Positions 62,452-64,000 of a stretch of DNA of 64,000 bases are shown piece by piece (positions within the stretch are counted from its first letter, which is position 1; each line of letters starts with the position of its first letter). The notes beneath the pieces are model-generated. The model ran no database searches, was not told the origin of the DNA, and saw nothing but the letters and a program-made list of their open reading frames with translations. This stretch comes from Bacillus sp. HSf4 (GTDB lineage: Bacteria; Bacillota; Bacilli; Bacillales; Bacillaceae): positions 2,716,001 through 2,780,000 of the forward strand of contig NZ_CP120679.1 in the NCBI RefSeq assembly GCF_029537375.1. The letters run 5' to 3'. The position numbers and the translations under genes are program-made.

Positions 62452-63458
62452 TAAATTCCCCCCTTTTGTTTAGTTGAGAAGTAATTAAACCACTTATTTC
62501 TAACAAAAAATTGATAAATAGGAAGTAACCCTTGAAATAGAGAATGATCCATATCTCGTTTATAAGCAATATGCTGATATATACTGAAAAGTAAAAGAAT
62601 CTGTTTCCAATATTCAGGTAAGTCTAGAGTTTCAATATCCTGCTTTGACATTGAAATTTGATCTTTTCTAAGCAAAACCTCATATTCTAAAACTGTTTCG
62701 ATGAAGGCCCAATTATTCCCGGCAGGCATTTTAGGAAATTCAAAAGCCGCGATATCATTATGGGTTTTAGCTTCCTCAAGTACTGTTTTTGCCCATTCGT
62801 TGTCCGATTCGTAAATATGAATAGAACCAACATTATGGAAATATTCCCCGACTTCTAAACGAAGTTCTCTCGCCATTAATTCTTGCATAAATGTAAAAGA
62901 GAACAGATCACTAATCATTCCTCGAAATGCATCATTTGCACGCATGACGGAAGACATGTATAACTTGTTTTCTCTTATGAAAAATTGCAAACCGATTGTA
63001 CAAGAAACATCAATGTTTCCTGAAACGAAGAGTTCCGAGGCATCAAATATTTGAATAAAAGCCCTTTTTGAATCAACGTCTTCTTGTGTCAAAAGATTTT
63101 TTATTCTATTCCATTGATTTAATTTTGCGTTTCCAAATTCAAATATTTTAGGCCCATACGCAGTACCTGTTAATGTTTTTTTATTCATTGAATATAAAGG
63201 CATTTTTTTATTGTAATAACTAATAAAATCTAAGTTGTTATTCCCCGATAAATACCATAAAACTTCAGCAAAATTAAACACGATATTTGTTTTTCTAGAG
63301 GGTAAGTAAGTGACACGTTCTATTGGATTTTCAAGGGTCAGATGATAGTTCAATTTTTCTTTGCTTTTTTGTCCACGCGGTGAATTCAAAAATTCAGGGT
63401 TGTAATAGATGTCATACAGGGTTTCCATATATGCTTCATGAAAAGTTTTCTTTCTCAT
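62451..63458 (-). CDS. Thymidylate-synthase-like cytidylate hydroxymethylase (BcmA-like)
   Basis: 335 residues with a thymidylate synthase fold: FNFAEVLWYLSG near residue 65, catalytic Cys153 in DVSCTIGLQFF, Arg173 and Asp176 in RANDAFRG, and the EYFHNVGSIHIY block near 205. At the position of the Asn that recognises dUMP (E. coli Asn177, 31 residues after the Cys) this protein has Asp184. The same change is found in phage dCMP hydroxymethylases. That predicts a cytidylate substrate, 5-hydroxymethylated with methylene-tetrahydrofolate, as proposed for BcmA acting on CMP. Overlaps the methyltransferase gene by one base. Confidence 0.82.
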   Translation of the reverse strand: MRKKTFHEAYMETLYDIYYNPEFLNSPRGQKSKEKLNYHLTLENPIERVTYLPSRKTNIVFNFAEVLWYLSGNNNLDFISYYNKKMPLYSMNKKTLTGTAYGPKIFEFGNAKLNQWNRIKNLLTQEDVDSKRAFIQIFDASELFVSGNIDVSCTIGLQFFIRENKLYMSSVMRANDAFRGMISDLFSFTFMQELMARELRLEVGEYFHNVGSIHIYESDNEWAKTVLEEAKTHNDIAAFEFPKMPAGNNWAFIETVLEYEVLLRKDQISMSKQDIETLDLPEYWKQILLLFSIYQHIAYKRDMDHSLFQGLLPIYQFFVRNKWFNYFSTKQKGGI

Positions 63459-63472
63459 TTAGATTCCACCCT

Positions 63473-63919
63473 TTATTTTATAAGGATACTTTTAATCTTC
63501 TTTAATAAATCATCGGTATCTTTAAAATTAATGTATTCAACATCAGCTACTACATTTAACCCTTGGATTAAGAATGCATAATCCCTATCATTTTCTAGTA
63601 ATAACACTATCTTTTTTTTCAAGGCAGAAGCCCATCCAATTTCTATATGAGTTCCAGGAGAAGCCGGTGAGCCAGGAAAAGCTACAAAAAGGTCGCAAGT
63701 GCTTATTTCATCAAAATCAATTTTAGTGCATTGTTGGGGTGTCATGAAATCTTTCCCCCATCCTTCTCGCTTATGGGCATTATGAACTAACCATCCTTCA
63801 TTTTCAAAAAAAGAAATTAACGACTCTAACTTTCCCCTTTCATGTAAACTCATCAATCCGGTATTCTCATCTACTAAACTTTTAAAAGGCCCTGCTAAAA
63901 AAACTTTTTTAGTTGTCAC
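63473..63919 (-). CDS. Nucleoside 2-deoxyribosyltransferase-like protein (BcmB-like)
   Basis: 148 residues of the nucleoside 2-deoxyribosyltransferase/nucleotide N-glycosidase family: VFLAGPFKSL at the N-terminus, CDLFVAFPG in the middle and SPGTHIEIGWASAL, where the Glu is the usual nucleophile. In the bacimethrin pathway such an enzyme releases the base from hydroxymethyl-CMP. GTG start behind AAAGGATGAT. First gene of the leftward operon within the window, 14 bp before the thymidylate-synthase-like gene. Confidence 0.8.
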   Translation of the reverse strand: MTTKKVFLAGPFKSLVDENTGLMSLHERGKLESLISFFENEGWLVHNAHKREGWGKDFMTPQQCTKIDFDEISTCDLFVAFPGSPASPGTHIEIGWASALKKKIVLLLENDRDYAFLIQGLNVVADVEYINFKDTDDLLKKIKSILIK

Positions 63920-63945
63920 TTTAATATCATCCTTTCAAATAAATA

Positions 63946-63972
63946 AAGCCACTTTCATATGGAAAGTGGCTT
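63946..63972 (-). terminator. Hairpin upstream of the bacimethrin-like operon
   Basis: AAGCCACTTTC (63946-63956) pairs perfectly with GAAAGTGGCTT (63962-63972), and on the minus strand it runs into TTATTTATTT. It either ends a gene lying to the right of the window or attenuates the operon. Confidence 0.65.
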
Positions 63973-64000
63973 AAATATAGATAAGATAAAAAAATCTCTC

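Noticed and set aside
1..64000. CRISPR arrays, rRNA genes and complete tRNA genes
   Set aside because: I looked for regularly spaced repeats, rRNA-like stretches and full cloverleafs and saw none; only the tRNA-Leu 3' fragment near 53.5 kb was found.

Overview
The window looks like chromosome of a Bacillus of the licheniformis/subtilis group. The left 19.5 kb keeps the B. subtilis order holA-yqzM-comEC-comEB-comEA-comER-yqeM-rsfS-yqeK-nadD-yhbY-aroE-yqeH-yqeG-sda-yqeF, and the translations resemble their B. subtilis counterparts over their whole length. A formate dehydrogenase set (yrhF / yrhE-yrhD type) and an uninterrupted sigK follow. Ribosome-binding sites are strong and the core region is less AT-rich than what follows.

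From the 3' end of sigK (19.56 kb) to the right edge the DNA is AT-rich and patchy, and looks like a large accessory region. Its most informative mark is sigK itself. The intact gene is followed by two orphan copies of its 3' part (50.78 and 57.30 kb). Both begin at the same sigK codon and both carry the same 35-bp leader. A decayed version of the same junction lies at 31.23-31.33 kb, and a shorter scrap lies at 20.61-20.68 kb. This is what repeated insertion of skin-like elements into sigK would leave. The scars divide the region into modules: (1) a truncated collagen-like gene; (2) a nitrate respiration module, moaA / hemerythrin-like / narIJHG / narK-PAS; (3) an IbrB/IbrA-type pair, decaying LysM-NlpC/P60 and amidase genes with two mscL scraps, a complete WxL surface-protein locus with its own sortase and LPXTG protein, an Mga/AtxA-type regulator and an AbrB-like regulator; (4) a candidate defence module with a DUF4365-like protein, a membrane protein and a helicase-nuclease fusion, which also contains a tRNA-Leu 3' fragment.

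Beyond the last sigK copy come a marR-GNAT pair between ~124-bp direct repeats and then a compact five-gene operon read leftward. It encodes a nucleoside 2-deoxyribosyltransferase-like protein, a thymidylate-synthase-like protein with the Asn-to-Asp change expected of a cytidylate hydroxymethylase, a SAM methyltransferase, a ThiD-like kinase and a HAD-Nudix fusion. The first four match, function by function, the pathway described for bacimethrin, a methoxypyrimidine thiamine antivitamin. This is the best candidate for an unreported biosynthetic system in the window.

Functional links: the formate dehydrogenase beside sigK and the nitrate reductase island both need molybdenum cofactor, and the island brings its own moaA. 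The yrhE transcript has a long terminator-like hairpin in its leader. The WxL locus is self-contained: binding protein, substrates, sortase and probable regulator. All assignments come from reading the sequence and remembered family features; no database search was run.
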